From NCBI RefSeq assembly GCF_001659605.2, contig NC_035178.2, positions 1,158,159-1,222,158 on the forward strand: a stretch of 64,000 nt of DNA, given 5' to 3'. The notes beneath the pieces are model-generated. The model was not told the origin of the DNA and ran no database searches. It saw nothing but the letters and a program-made list of their open reading frames with translations. Shown one piece after another: positions 1 through 12,203 of the stretch; positions within the stretch are counted from its first letter, which is position 1, and each line of letters begins with the position of its first letter. The translations under genes and the position numbers were made by a program. The stretch comes from Manihot esculenta (taxonomy: Eukaryota > Streptophyta > Magnoliopsida > Malpighiales > Euphorbiaceae).

Positions 1-349
1 CAAATACGTCGTTATTTTTTACGTGAAACTCCACCTGGCTGGCCGGGTGAGCAAGCGGAATTTTGAAACGCTCGTTCCAGAAAGGATTTTGGGTGTTGGG
101 AATGACGCGAGTGCGAGCCACCGTGGCTCCCACAAGGCAAACCGTAACATAAGGGTCGCTAGTAACGATTTTACCTTGGTGTTGTTGACGCTTGATCTTA
201 GTTTCCCGGCATCCATCACAGGTGGCAAAACACCGGCGAAAACGGACAGTCAAAACATCCATGTTGGGCAACCGCCTAGCTTCAATGATCTTCAAATCAA
301 GGTCACCATAGAGATACATACCGGAAGCCGGAGACTCCCCCGCCATCAT
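1..349 (-). CDS. PLDdelta: Phospholipase D delta-like, first exon (3' end outside the window)
   Basis: The minus strand has an open frame from ATG at 349 (second ATG at 346) to the window edge, about 116 residues. It encodes the N-terminal C2 domain of a plant phospholipase D. Recognisable stretches are GDLDLKIIEARRLPNMD near residue 15, TSDPYVTV near residue 63, and a WNERFKIPLAHPAS segment followed by VEFHVKNNDVF at the edge. This pattern is typical of PLD-delta. The enzyme hydrolyses membrane phospholipids to phosphatidic acid, with the C2 domain giving calcium-dependent membrane binding. The two HKD catalytic motifs would lie beyond the window and cannot be checked. The short open frame at 19-228 is in another phase of the same DNA. 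The assignment to the delta class rests on this exon alone. Confidence 0.85.
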   Translation of the reverse strand, partial: MMAGESPASGMYLYGDLDLKIIEARRLPNMDVLTVRFRRCFATCDGCRETKIKRQQHQGKIVTSDPYVTVCLVGATVARTRVIPNTQNPFWNERFKIPLAHPASQVEFHVKNNDVF

Positions 350-1738
350 ATGATATGCTAAGGAGCAAGAACTATCAAATGGTATTATGCAAATGTGTAA
401 TACGGAATGAAAGATCAAGGATTAGCTGATGGATTAATGTGTGAAAGAAGAAGTTGGCCATCAACGGAGCAACCGGAGAAACGACATCGCATGAAAGGCA
501 AAGAGCCGCCGTTAGAATGTAGAGCTTCGCGGTTGGTTTCTCCGACGAAGCCAACTGCTAAAAGTGCAGGCGGCAAGATCCTGCAAGATAGAAAATTGGC
601 GGATTATGAAACTGCCGGGTGACGAGAGGGTGTTAAGAATTTAACAACAAAGCATTCGACACGTGGATAGGGACTAATGCGGGTCTTTAGCTTAATCAAA
701 AGGATTAAAAGGGAGATTTTGAACGTTGGCAACTGTCGAAAAAATATTATAAAAAAAAAAAAAACAAATAAGAACGTTGGCAACTCAAATTGCAGTTGGA
801 GGACGTGGACGTGGACCTTGACCTCCTCCTCCCGTAACCACGGAGAAATTATCTTGTCTCGTAGCAATAAGTTATTTACTTATATTATCTGTTATTTAAA
901 AATATTGAAAATACTAATTATTTTTTAAATTTTTTAAATTTATGTTATCATTTATATTCATTTATTTCACCTAGTTATTTCAATTTATTTTTTTTATAAA
1001 GACAAGTGTTGAAATTAAAATTATTAATTGAGATAAAAAATTATTACATATTTTCATTAGAATTTGTTGATTTAATTACAGAATATGATTTACAGTAAGA
1101 TATAGTAATAAGTTAAGAGAATTATATATATATGTTTAAAAGGTTTTTTAATCTACCTATTTTATATCTAAATTCTATAATTATTTATCTTGACACTTAT
1201 CTAATAACATAGTCCGACCTAATCAGACTAACTTTGGATTAAAATAAATAGCAATTTCGATCCAACAATTTTGTTTTTTAAAGTTAATTATAGACATTCT
1301 AATTTTGATTTCAATTCAATCCAAATGTAAAAGTTAAATTAAAAAACATACGGATTTGGCCCAGCAATAACTGATAACCACAACAAGGCCAGCCTATTTT
1401 TGTCTTCATCATATTTACAGAAGACGCACCAATTCACACTTGCGAAGATTGTGGTTTCTCATGCATATCGTGGGAAAACAAAATCCCAGAATGTTAGTTT
1501 AAATCCCGCCCGCCGCTTAATGCTACTTCAATTAGATAAACTCTACCAATAGCATTAAAGTTTTAAATTTTATGGCGGCTACTACATCCAATGATGCTAG
1601 GTTTCGACTTCATTTCCAGATTTAGCCCATTCTGCTGCTTCACCATTACAAAAATGTAGATGGGAAGTTCTTTATAAAACTAAGGCTAACGCCGAGAGCA
1701 GAAAGCAACAGATGCATTTTGTAGTCCTCTTGTCATGA
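350..1738. other. Intergenic spacer between PLD-delta and the MFS gene
   Basis: About 1.4 kb between the 5' end of the phospholipase gene and the stop codon of the next minus-strand gene. The first 300 bases or so probably hold the PLD 5' leader and promoter. The rest is AT-rich with homopolymer runs. Short open frames at 407-622 and 677-928 resemble no family I know. The last 150 bases or so before 1739 are probably 3' UTR of the MFS gene. Confidence 0.5.
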
Positions 1739-4700
1739 TTAGGCATCCACATAGTTGCTATTATTGCTACTCTCATTTGAAATGGGAGGAGCCGTCCTTA
1801 TCATGGTACTCTGAATCAAGGCTATCATCTACACAAGACAAGGAGAGTATGAAAGATCATTAAATGGCGAACAAAAGATATAAATCTGACAACAATTCAA
1901 ATACTAGTCAAAGGAACAACTCAACTGTTGTATCAATGCCCACCCTCAACATGCATCAATGATCAAGGTAATAACTTCAAAACCTACAGGCTCTAGGATG
2001 GAGAAAGATCTGAGTTCCAAGGTTTACAAACTTTTTCCTCGTGACATTAAGTTCAGTTGATCAAAGGGTGCTGTTGCACTTCTATACGCATGCTTGGTTT
2101 GTCCTTGTTGGACTTGGAGGGAGAAAAGAAAACTAAGAAAGAGAGGGAGCTACTGAAACAAGATCTAATTTTTTTTTAATTTCTTCTTTTCATAGATATT
2201 TTCAGCAATACAAGTCTGCAAAATATCACATAGTTTCTACCTAATCAGCTAAGAGAGCAATGAAACACCTTATTTAGAATATTAATTTTGCAAATAAATT
2301 TTCACATCTACTTTTGCAGCTGGATTTCAGAATTAAACACAAACAAAATGCACGAACTAAAATCTTGAAATTTGTAAAAAATTTGGAGTTTGAAACTAAA
2401 GTATCACTTGCTTCAACAGTCCTCATAGATTCTCTAATACAAGGTTTCAAATGAATCATCAAAAGTATACTGGTGTGGCAGTTCGTGCATCTTTAGCATC
2501 AAATTTAGGGACAGATTTGTTTTTTGCTGGGTTTGATATTAGATATACCAATGCTACTTTAGAAAAGCAAATTATGCATTGGTGTTATACAAGTGAGATA
2601 TTGATACTTCCAGGTCGTATTTATAGATTATTTAGGGACAGAATGTTGCAACAAGCATCCTCGAATAATTTAGGAGTCCTTACCGATGCAAATCCAGTGC
2701 ACATGATACTGAAACCAGGGAAATGAAATGGTGCTCTTTCAGATAGGAATAAAGCTGGGAAAACAATTCAACCGTATTAGCTTTGATCGACTTTTGTGCC
2801 TGACAATATTATCATTAAGCTTCCAATAACCTGTTAAAGGTGAGAACACTAGCGGAGAAACAACATTGGCAAAGGAACCAATGCCTGAGATACATCCTTG
2901 AGCCATGCCCTAGGAAGAAAAAAGGACGGAGAAAAATGATTAATATTGTTATGACAAACAGGAATGTAGGAAGGCAGGAGACCTGGGGAACTCCCGTGAA
3001 CAAAAAAAATGTATGGGCTTAAAAAGAGTGCAATTCTTACATTGATCGACTACCTTACTTTTCCCAAGCAAAATATTATTAATTTTTCTTCTTTTCTCAT
3101 TCATCACCTTGACCAGAAAAATTTTTCAACATAAACGTTGGGATCATTTAGTTTGTTCTAGAAACACTTATTTTAAAGGGATCAGAAAAACTTTTAACAC
3201 TAAAATTCAGATTCCAGACATAATGTCAACACAATCTATCCACCACAACATCAAAAACCACTTTTCAAGAGTTCTACCTGCTCAGAGGTCCCAACTTGCT
3301 TTGACACAATTGTTCGCAACTGCAGATCATTTTAAAAAATATATTCAGAAATTGATGTTACAATAACTTTTTGATGAGAAATGAAGTTAGAAACTCACAC
3401 ATGGTTGTGAAAACACAAACAAAATTGAGAGCATAGCAGCAGCATAAGGAACCTATCAGCTTTTTAAATGTTAGCAACCAAGAATTACTACAAGTAATTG
3501 AAAAAATAGACCAGAGACAAACACTAAAATTGATAAAGCTTCCCTGGTCTAAAAGAAACAGGTTCCCAAAAATGAAAGGAAAAGCTTGCATTAGCTAGAT
3601 AAGTTGAAAAGTCATACCCAGAAGGACCACGCAATGCCATTAAGAAATATCTGCATGGCAAGGTAATAATTACTATTATGTCCATGTTTAAGAAGTTGGT
3701 AGCAAAACTAATCACAAACATGCATCAGAAATAATGTCAATGGCCATTCAAAAGAAAGAAGTAGGAAACTCAGATAGTCACAATATGAACAGACGATAAA
3801 TTACATAATAAAAACAAGGCACTTACATGTGCACATGTAAAAAAGAGCCCTATTGAAAGCAGTTTCCCCTCTCCTAAAGCAGGAGCCAGTATGGGCATGA
3901 GAACCAACTGCAAGATCAGTTCAACTTTGAAATCCACAAAAAAAGAATGTAGAAATATAATTTGAAAAAGAAAAAAAAACACCCACACACAAGAAAATTA
4001 CTAAATTTAAAACACAGTGGTGCAGATTATACCTGTGAAATTGTCCCAGCAATCCCAGAAATTACCATCAAGTCAGCAAACTGATTTTTATTAAAGTGAA
4101 ATTGTGCCTTTAAGTAGTACTGCATAGGGGAAAAAAATTCAACTGCTCGCTCCACATCATATTCATTTTGAATTATCAAGTACAATTGCAATAAAACAGT
4201 TAACTGACCCTTAGTTTAAATCCTAAAAGCCAAAACTTAGATCTCTATGGTATGGGCATGAATCTGTTTAGCCCTAATCCTGTTTGTGGCGCTACAGGCA
4301 TATATAGGACTTCAAATCCTGGATATGCATTTACTTTCCAAAGACTTCCTAAATAAACATACATCGAGTCACATTTATATGAAACCTCTTACTGAAATCC
4401 ACAACTCATACTCTCATAGTACTATGACTATAGGTCATTGCCTCCCACTCCTATGTCCTAAGTGCATTGACATACAACATTACACCATTGCAGAGGGGAT
4501 CAAAGAGGGTGCACTTTCAGCTGCAAGAAGTCCTTGATAAGACACAGTCAATAAATTGGTTGTACCCTAAGACTATTCCTTACCCTCATAAGTTTGCTGT
4601 AGATCACTAACAGCAAATCCTATTCACTCTTTTTAATAAATAATCAAGTGCGCCCTAAATCCAGTTGTTAAGGTGTCAAAAAGAAGTTCACCAATCCTAA

Positions 4701-7237
4701 ATTGAAGCCTAGAAAGTATAATCACAGAAACATAATTCTCCAGTATTGCCTTAAAGCCTATCATGCCCAATTGCCCATCTACGTTTGTTCATGCAATACA
4801 CCTGAGTAAGGTGATTCAAGCTAAGATGGCTTGAGATTAGGAGTGCCATGAATATACTGAAGCCAGTACCTGTCACATGTTCAGAGAACTTCAACGGTAC
4901 CGAAAATATTGCCATTCCTATAAATGCAAAACTAACACTGGGAAGTCCAATTTGCGTGAAATTAAGGAAGTACCATTAAGGAAGAATGAAGGCCAACTTC
5001 AGAAAGATTGATGAAAAATGCAACAACAGCAGCTTGTGACAACGTAACACTGCCAATAAACGTTTACAATATAATTACTGACATCAAAAGAAAAGGACAG
5101 CCTAGATTGATTAGTATTCTGGAAACTGAGATAATATTTCCAGAACACAACCATGCCGGTGCTGATTACAGATTTTACCCAAACTAAGTTTTAAGCAATT
5201 TAGTGAAAGAAATTCTCACTTCTTCCGGCATAAATTGATCATAAATGCGATTGTTGAAAGCTTTAAATCATAATGAAGCATTTAGAAAGGCCCACTAACC
5301 TACTTTTGAGCAAGCAAATCATATTCTCCAAGGAAGGCATGGTTTTAAAAATCTGCACGTTCTTACTTGAATTTCCAAGCGCGTCAACTTTACTCTCTCG
5401 ATGGGATAGTATTGGTGTGGAAAGGCTTCCATCAACGATTGATTCCTGAAGGAAAACCCTCATGTACACTAAGGCCACAATTGCCATTGACGCCGCAACC
5501 TAATAAATACATTAATTACCCATAAATTGAATACTTCAGCTGCGTTTTAATAAGAGAAAAATTACAAAACAAACGGTGAGAGAGAGGGAGACCCGGAAAG
5601 TGGATGCAGTGGAGAGAAAACGAGCAGAGAGTGTTCCACAAACGAAAGCCGACGATCCAATTCCTGAAAGGATTCCAAACGCCGATGCCCGTCGCCCTTC
5701 AGGAACACCGTCTGCCTGAAAATAGTCTCAACGAATGAAAACATTTTCTTCAGTTTGGTTTGGAGAGAATACAGAAAATCAAGTTGTGACATCGGATTTG
5801 AAAGCCTGGATTTAGAATCGAGGTCTACGGCTTCCCTCCAAACTTATGGGCTGGGCTTGGATTTCCCAATCGGGCCTCTACGAGGCCAACAATATGCATC
5901 GGGACATTTATTATTTATTTATAATAAAATATTATAGCAATTAATTTCACATTATTTTTACTTTCGTTTAACTTAATCAAACATAATAATTATATGCTTT
6001 AATTAAATTTCAAATAGTAACAAACATGATAATATTGCATTCAAATAATTACTTTTTTTAAAAATATATTTTATTAAAAAAAGTTAAGCTCTATTAATTG
6101 ATTTTTTAAAATTAGTTAATCAATACTAATTTTTAAAAGCTCTTCATTTTTCCGTTACAAAGGAAAGGAAACATAATTAAAGAGCCAGGGGCAAATTTAG
6201 TTTATAAACTGAATTAGGATCGACTGGAGTATCAATTTGAAAGCTTTGGAAGAATTTTTTCTTAAAAAAAGAAAAGTGGTGGTCCAATCAAGTGATGCCA
6301 TGTAGCTCTATCCCAAAAACAAACGTAAGAATCACAATTAGAAAGAAGATAGGTTTTACCACATAAGCAAGAGCGAGGCAATGGAGACTTCCTTCGCAAA
6401 CCATGGCAGTGAGAGTGCGAAGCACATAATATGCATAGAAGAAGTACCTGGTTCTGCTGTATGCCAATATGGCTGCAACCATATTTTCAATAATAATATA
6501 AATTCACTTGAAAAAATAAAAATATTAATTTTCTTTTTCTCCACACGGAAGAAGTGACAGCAAAGTTGACAAGTTGGTACTGAATTGAATTGCTTCATTC
6601 CATAGAAAGTAAAGGAATGAGACAAATTGAATTTATGGGTAATAACAAGACCCATTCATCTTGAAAACTAAATAAAAGAGCTGATTAATTTACCTAAGGG
6701 AATAATGGCAAGACCCATCGGCAAAGCAAGCAAAGCTTTCCTCCCATACTTGTCCGACAGATTTCCTACCAAAGGCATCATCACCAATGTCCCCAGCCCT
6801 ATGATCTGCACAAAATCAGACTTCTCCCTTTATTGATTATCAAATATTTCATCTTGATTCTGTTGCATGTAATCACTAAACAAGCAATTCATACATTACA
6901 CAGACCAGAGAGTAAAGCCAAGAATAGCCAGCATATATATATATATAAACCACACGCATGTTTGAAAAACTTATCTGATATCCAATTTATTATTCCAGAT
7001 TCAAAGCACCTATCATTTAATTTGGTTGCAGAGGAAACAGAGATGATGATGATGACAAGAGAAATAGACAAGAGCACCAACCGCTTGTTGAAATCCGCTG
7101 AGAAAAATGGCGAGAGAGCACTCAACTTGTCCAGGACAAATTGCAGCCATAGTAACATCGGTCATGGCTGGAACCACCATGAACGTCGAGAAGTTATATA
7201 GAAAAACTGTCAAGAAGAGATGGCTTAACTTTTCCAT
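1739..7237 (-). CDS. MFS transporter, hippocampus abundant transcript (HIAT1)/tetracycline-resistance-like
   Basis: A 14-exon minus-strand gene. Coding exons: 7082-7237, 6694-6805, 6360-6472, 5593-5715, 5300-5499, 4974-5049, 4033-4119, 3827-3907, 3618-3650, 3399-3452, 3278-3319, 2831-2909, 2684-2754, 1739-1828. Every junction is GT-AG, the phases match throughout, and the total is 1317 nt, or 438 aa. The family is recognised from the N-terminal MEKLSHLF, the GFQQAIIGLGT loop, GNLSDKYGRKAL (the MFS signature after TM2), YAYYVLRTLTAMVCEGS, GRRASAFGILSG, IVSKQVGTSEQG and the C-terminal SERAPFHFPGFSIMC. The product should be a 12-TM plasma or endomembrane carrier; plant members have no firmly established substrate. 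The start at 7237 is the first ATG and gives the usual N-terminus. Intron 13 (1829-2683) contains a 91-codon plus-strand frame that I treat as chance. Confidence 0.9.
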
Positions 7238-10200
7238 TGCTCCTTTCTTCTCTCTCTCTTGCTTTGGTTAGCTTTAATTAGCTCCAAAGAAGAGAACGAA
7301 AGAGCAACTAAAGTGGAAGATCCAACACGCAAAGAATTTCCATGAATATAACAAGAAAGAAATGGGTGCTTCTGTGTTTGTTTTTGTTTTTGTCTTTGAG
7401 TTTAGACTAAAGTATATGGTCATTAATCTCAGTGCCACTCTCCCAAAATGCCTAAAAATAGAGGGGTGGAGGTCAATTTTTGTTTCTTTCACAAATGCTC
7501 AAGAAAGTTTATAAAAGGGTAAGCTTACCTCAAATAAACTAGCTCTTCCTATGTTGTGTTTTAGGATGTAAGAGAACAGGGACGATGGTGACAGACAGGG
7601 TGAGACACAGAGGCATGCTTAGCTGCTAAACTATGTGTTCGCAGGAAAAAGAAGGTCGTTGGGTCACGCACAGGGTGTGGTCAGGTTGATTGCGGGTAAC
7701 ACAAGTTTCACGTAAACCAACAGCCGAAGTCCGCCGAAGGATTTGCGTTGGGCTTGGCTGGGCCTTCTACTACATCTCTATTCTCAACCTTATCAACCAT
7801 TTGTCCTTTTCTTCTTCTTACACGTTCTTTTTTTGGCCAACTATGTTATTTTTTGACCGACCATCTGTCACTTATTTATATTAACTTAATTCTCTTCAAT
7901 TAGTGAACTCTGTTTGAAACTGAGATCACCTGAAACTAACTGCGTCTGAATTCAACCTGATGACTACATTAGACTAACATTTGCAAATTAGAAGAGAGTG
8001 TATTTGAGTTGGTGAGTTATGAGATGTGGCGGTCGGAATTGGCAGTTTGTCCATGCTGTTTCATATGGAGTAAACAAGGGCATGTCTTAGTGAAATTGAA
8101 GGGATCTGAAGCTAAATTAAATTAAAAGTCATACTTGTTAAACCAAGAAATGAAGATCAATTGTCGTTGGTAAAATTGATTTTCTGTTTGTTTCTACTGA
8201 AAATGAGACCTGGGCCTGGTAACTTTCTTTCTTTTAGATTTCAGGCTTAGCTAAAAGGGCCCTGGGACATCTCATGATTCCAGTTTAGCCCATTTCTTAG
8301 CAACAGTGACATCCTCAAAGGCCTTTTTCTAATTCCGGGTGTGAGCTACTACAAAGAAAATAATAAGAAAAAAAATTATTATTTAATTTTTTATGTTAAG
8401 TAAATTTATTAGTTGAATTTTAAAAAATAAATTAAAATATTTTTAATATTTTAAAAAATTTATTAAAATTTTAAAAATATTTTATTATTTAATTTTTATA
8501 ATATAAAAAAATTTATTAACTAACTGTTCAATTTATAAAAAAATCATTGATCAATCCTTTTGCATTAAAATTTTCTACGATATTTAATAATTGAAATTAA
8601 TAAAAAAATTAAATAATGCATTTTTAAATTATTATAAATATTTTAATATATTTTTTAAATAATTAAACTAATTAATAAATTTTGTAAAATTTCATACAAT
8701 AAAAATGCCGTATTCGACGTGTGTCTTCCTCAATCACAGTCGTATAGACATTAGAATAAGAATCCCGAGAGCAGCCTTTTGTTCAACTAGATTTTTAGAA
8801 AAACAATTTATTTAAATAATCAAATAGAACATTAATCTTAATCAATATATTAATAAATTGAAAATCAGTATATTTTCATAATTTGGACTCTTATTTGTAA
8901 TTTTTATTAATTTATTTGGATAATTATGCAATGTAGTAATATGTACGTAATAAATATATACATTACTTAAAATATTAAAATTAAATTGAGGTAATTTTAT
9001 TATATAATAAGTTTAAAATAAGTATTAGCTTTTCTTAAATATTACAATCGCATCATATGCAGAACTCAAAGCTTAAGCTGATCTCCAGAATTATAAGAAG
9101 AATTCAAATAGTTTAAAGCAAACCCAACTAAAGAATTTTATTAGTAATGGGACAGTGAAAAAGGTAAGAGCGACAGCCATAATACCTAATTAACAATGTC
9201 AATCATTGTCATCAAAGCACGTGACAAAAGTTAAATTAGTCTTCTAAAGATTCTGTGTCGTCTTTCCACACTGCCTGTGCTGTGGAATCCAATCGATATT
9301 CTAATATATTACCAATTTTATATCTTAATTTTTTATTGCTCAATTTTAATCACAATTATTAATTAATTTTATATTTTATTTAGGTAATTTTAGAAATATA
9401 TGATTTGCATCAAAATATTATTTAACATACAAAATTGTTAACTAAAAAGATATTTTATCATGTGTAACCAAGTCTGCTGCCAAAACTGAAAAGAAGAAAA
9501 AAAAAAAAATCTTTTTCGCTCTGTTTGAGAATAGGAGATAAAGACTGTGATCGAATGCTGAACGCCGTACACTAGCACTGGCGTAGACGCGTTAAGTTAA
9601 GTAGACAGGTAGGGAGCCCAGCTTTAATGAGAGAGTGATGGATGAGCAGCATCTCCAACCGGTGTGGGCCACGGAGTCATATAAAAATTAAAACAAGTAA
9701 AAACCTTATTCTGACATTATTTGTATTTATTAGACGGCACTTTCTATTAATCTAACTAACTCACACAGTACACAGTGTTAAGCGTAGTCCCTCCCCCATT
9801 GGATCTACAACACTTTCTGTCAATATCAAAGCTTTCATTTAATTTACCCTTTAACCAACCACTCACCCTAAAATTTTTAATTTTTAATTTTAAATAAATA
9901 TAAATTTTATTGCATTTAGATTTTTATATTGTGTTCATTAATGCTGTAATTGAAAGTTTACATATTGCTTACATTGTATTCGTGTACAAGGTCAGGGAGC
10001 AAGGAAGGAAAATAATAAACCTTTTCTCTTTGATTACTTATTTTTCAGTTTAAGGGAAGAAAAAAAAATTAAGAGCGATGAATAAAAAAATTTACTATTC
10101 ATCATTTATTTTTGATAGAAAATAAGATATAAAGGGAGAAAAACAAGTTGAAAAAGCAATTTGTAGAATTCATAAGTAATTTGCTTTTTTTTTTATAATG

Positions 10201-10953
10201 GAAATTAATTATCAAAAAAATGTAATTTAAATATTATTAAAAATGAATAACATAATAAAATTAAATTCTAAATAATATAAAATATAAAATTTTAGATAAA
10301 TATAATATTATAATGTAAATAACGTTCTATTATGATAAGAATTTTATCACTTATAGAAATTATAGAATATAATTTAAACAAGTAATTTATTATTTAAAAA
10401 TAAAAATATTTTTATTTTTATTTTCTCTCCTATCCAAAAAGTTTTTCAAATACAGTATTGTAGTTAGACACTTTAGAACATTTTCACGCATTTAATTTTT
10501 TTATAATAAATTTTAAAAAAATAAATTCTAATTTTTTCATTCCAGTATTGATTCTTTAATTAAGCTTGATCTTCATATTTTCTTTTATTTATTTGCTTTT
10601 AATTATAATTGAAATTTGATATTCTCAAAATTACTAATTAGAGAAAATCACGAGGAGTTATATTTTTAAATAAGGCAAAAAGATTATAAAGTTAACGTTT
10701 TTAACGTAAAATTAATACTTGGAAATTAAATTATTTAAGAAATTATCTCTTGAGCGTTAAAGTTAAATTTCTTTAGATCTTTTGCATTTCTAATAAAAAG
10801 AGAATAATTATTAAAGATAACTACTTTTGTACTTAAAAAAAAAATCTTCTACGATATGTGAGGATAAAACAGTAAATTGATCACATCTCGAACCTTTTAT
10901 TTTCCTTTTATCTTTAAAGAAACAAAATCCCAACTTTACCGCCATCAATTATA

Positions 10954-10959
10954 CACGTG
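10954..10959. promoter_or_regulatory. G-box (CACGTG) upstream of SMT2
   Basis: CACGTG lies inside the symmetric octamer ACACGTGT, about 160 bases before the SMT2 start codon. Such cores are bound by plant bZIP and bHLH factors. Function here is inferred from position only. Confidence 0.4.
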
Positions 10960-10983
10960 TTCATGGAGCAGTATTGTTTCATC

Positions 10984-11000
10984 CACGCGCATTGCGCGTG
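10984..11000. promoter_or_regulatory. 17-bp perfect palindrome with CGCG-box cores upstream of SMT2
   Basis: CACGCGCA-T-TGCGCGTG is a perfect 8-1-8 inverted repeat about 120 bases before the SMT2 ATG. It holds two overlapping vCGCGb motifs, the core recognised by CAMTA calmodulin-binding transcription factors. A regulatory role is inferred. Confidence 0.4.
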
Positions 11001-11120
11001 ACATACTGAGGTCCACTGACACGAAAGCTCCGTGAACACCCCAACACAGTGCTCAAACAGGATAAAAGAGAGGGAGGCGTGCAGTCATCCCCGTTACATT
11101 TTTTTTTGCCATTTCAAAAA

Positions 11121-12203
11121 ATGGACTCTATTGCTCTCTTTTGCACTGGAGCTCTCCTCGCCGGCGGCATCTACTGGTTCGTTTGCATTCTCGGCCCAGC
11201 AGAGCAGAAAGGCAAACGGGCTGTAGATCTTTCTGGCGGCTCGATCTCTGCCGAGAAAGTCCAGGACAACTACAAGCAGTACTGGTCCTTCTTTCGCCGC
11301 CCAAAAGAGATCGAAACAGCAGAGAAAGTCCCCGATTTCGTCGACACATTCTACAACTTAGTCACCGATATTTACGAGTGGGGATGGGGCCAGTCCTTCC
11401 ACTTTTCTCCGTCAGTCCCAGGGAAGTCCCACCGTGATGCGACGCGCCTCCATGAAGAGATGGCCGTCGATCTCATCGACGTCAAGCCTGGAGATCGAAT
11501 CTTAGATGTGGGATGCGGCGTTGGTGGGCCTATGCGTGCCATCGCCGCCCACTCACGCGCCAATGTTGTGGGCATCACCATCAACGATTACCAGGTGAAC
11601 CGTGCGCGTTTGCACAACAAGAAAGCTCGCCTAGATTCGCTCTGCGAAGTTGTGTGTGGGAATTTCCTGGAGATGCCATTCCCGGAAAACAGCTTCTACG
11701 GTGCATACTCTATTGAAGCTACATGCCACGCGCCGAAGCTGGAAGAGGTATATGCGGAGATCTTCCGAGTATTGAAGCCTGGATCTCTCTACGTGTCCTA
11801 TGAATGGGTCACAACTGACAAGTACAATGCTAACAATCCTGAACACGTAGAGATCATTCAAGGCATTGAAAGAGGAGATGCCTTGCCTGGGCTCCGAAGC
11901 TACACAGATATCGCCGAGACGGCGAGGAAAGTCGGGTTCGAGGTGGTGAAAGAGAAGGACTTGGCAAAACCACCGGCACAGCCATGGTGGACGAGACTTA
12001 AAATGGGTAGGATCGCCTACTGGAGGAATCACCTTCTCATTACAATATTAGCTGCCTTGGGGATAGCTCCAAAGGGAACCGTGGATGTCCACGAGATGCT
12101 TTTCAGAACCGCGGATTATCTGACAAAGGGAGGCGACACTGGGATTTTCACTCCGATGCATATGATTCTCTGCAGAAAACCTGAAACACCCTCAAATTCT
12201 TAA
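11121..12203 (+). CDS. SMT2: Sterol C-24 methyltransferase 2 (24-methylenesterol C-methyltransferase)
   Basis: An intronless frame of 360 aa; plant SMT2/SMT3 proteins are about 360 aa. The enzyme transfers the second methyl group from S-adenosylmethionine to 24-methylene lophenol. It sets the balance of 24-ethyl sterols (sitosterol) to campesterol in the ER membrane. Residues 5-25 form a hydrophobic anchor (ALFCTGALLAGGIYW). YEWGWGQSFHF at about 85-95 is the conserved sterol-binding region. LDVGCGVGGP at about 128-137 is SAM motif I. IEATCHAP and YEWVTTDKY follow, and the C-terminal third matches the sterol methyltransferase C-terminal domain. I chose ATG 11121 (MDSIALF) over an upstream in-frame extension to 11049 because it gives the usual length and puts the anchor at the N-terminus. 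Lack of introns is normal for SMT2-type genes. Confidence 0.95.
   Translation: MDSIALFCTGALLAGGIYWFVCILGPAEQKGKRAVDLSGGSISAEKVQDNYKQYWSFFRRPKEIETAEKVPDFVDTFYNLVTDIYEWGWGQSFHFSPSVPGKSHRDATRLHEEMAVDLIDVKPGDRILDVGCGVGGPMRAIAAHSRANVVGITINDYQVNRARLHNKKARLDSLCEVVCGNFLEMPFPENSFYGAYSIEATCHAPKLEEVYAEIFRVLKPGSLYVSYEWVTTDKYNANNPEHVEIIQGIERGDALPGLRSYTDIAETARKVGFEVVKEKDLAKPPAQPWWTRLKMGRIAYWRNHLLITILAALGIAPKGTVDVHEMLFRTADYLTKGGDTGIFTPMHMILCRKPETPSNS

Larger units (their letters stand above)
7238..11120. other. Divergent intergenic region between the MFS and SMT2 genes
   Basis: A 3.9-kb spacer between two divergently transcribed genes, so it must hold both promoters. It is mostly A/T-rich, with long low-complexity stretches around 8340-8700 and 10180-10830. 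I see no coding region, RNA gene or complete transposon. The last 250 bases before the sterol methyltransferase are more GC-rich and contain a G-box and a palindrome, listed separately. Confidence 0.5.

Noticed and set aside
407..622. 71-codon plus-strand frame near the left edge
   Set aside because: It sits in the likely leader/promoter of the minus-strand phospholipase gene and has no recognisable domain.
2451..2726. 91-codon plus-strand open frame
   Set aside because: It lies across exon 13 and intron 13 of the well-supported minus-strand MFS gene and resembles no family. The frame is probably chance.
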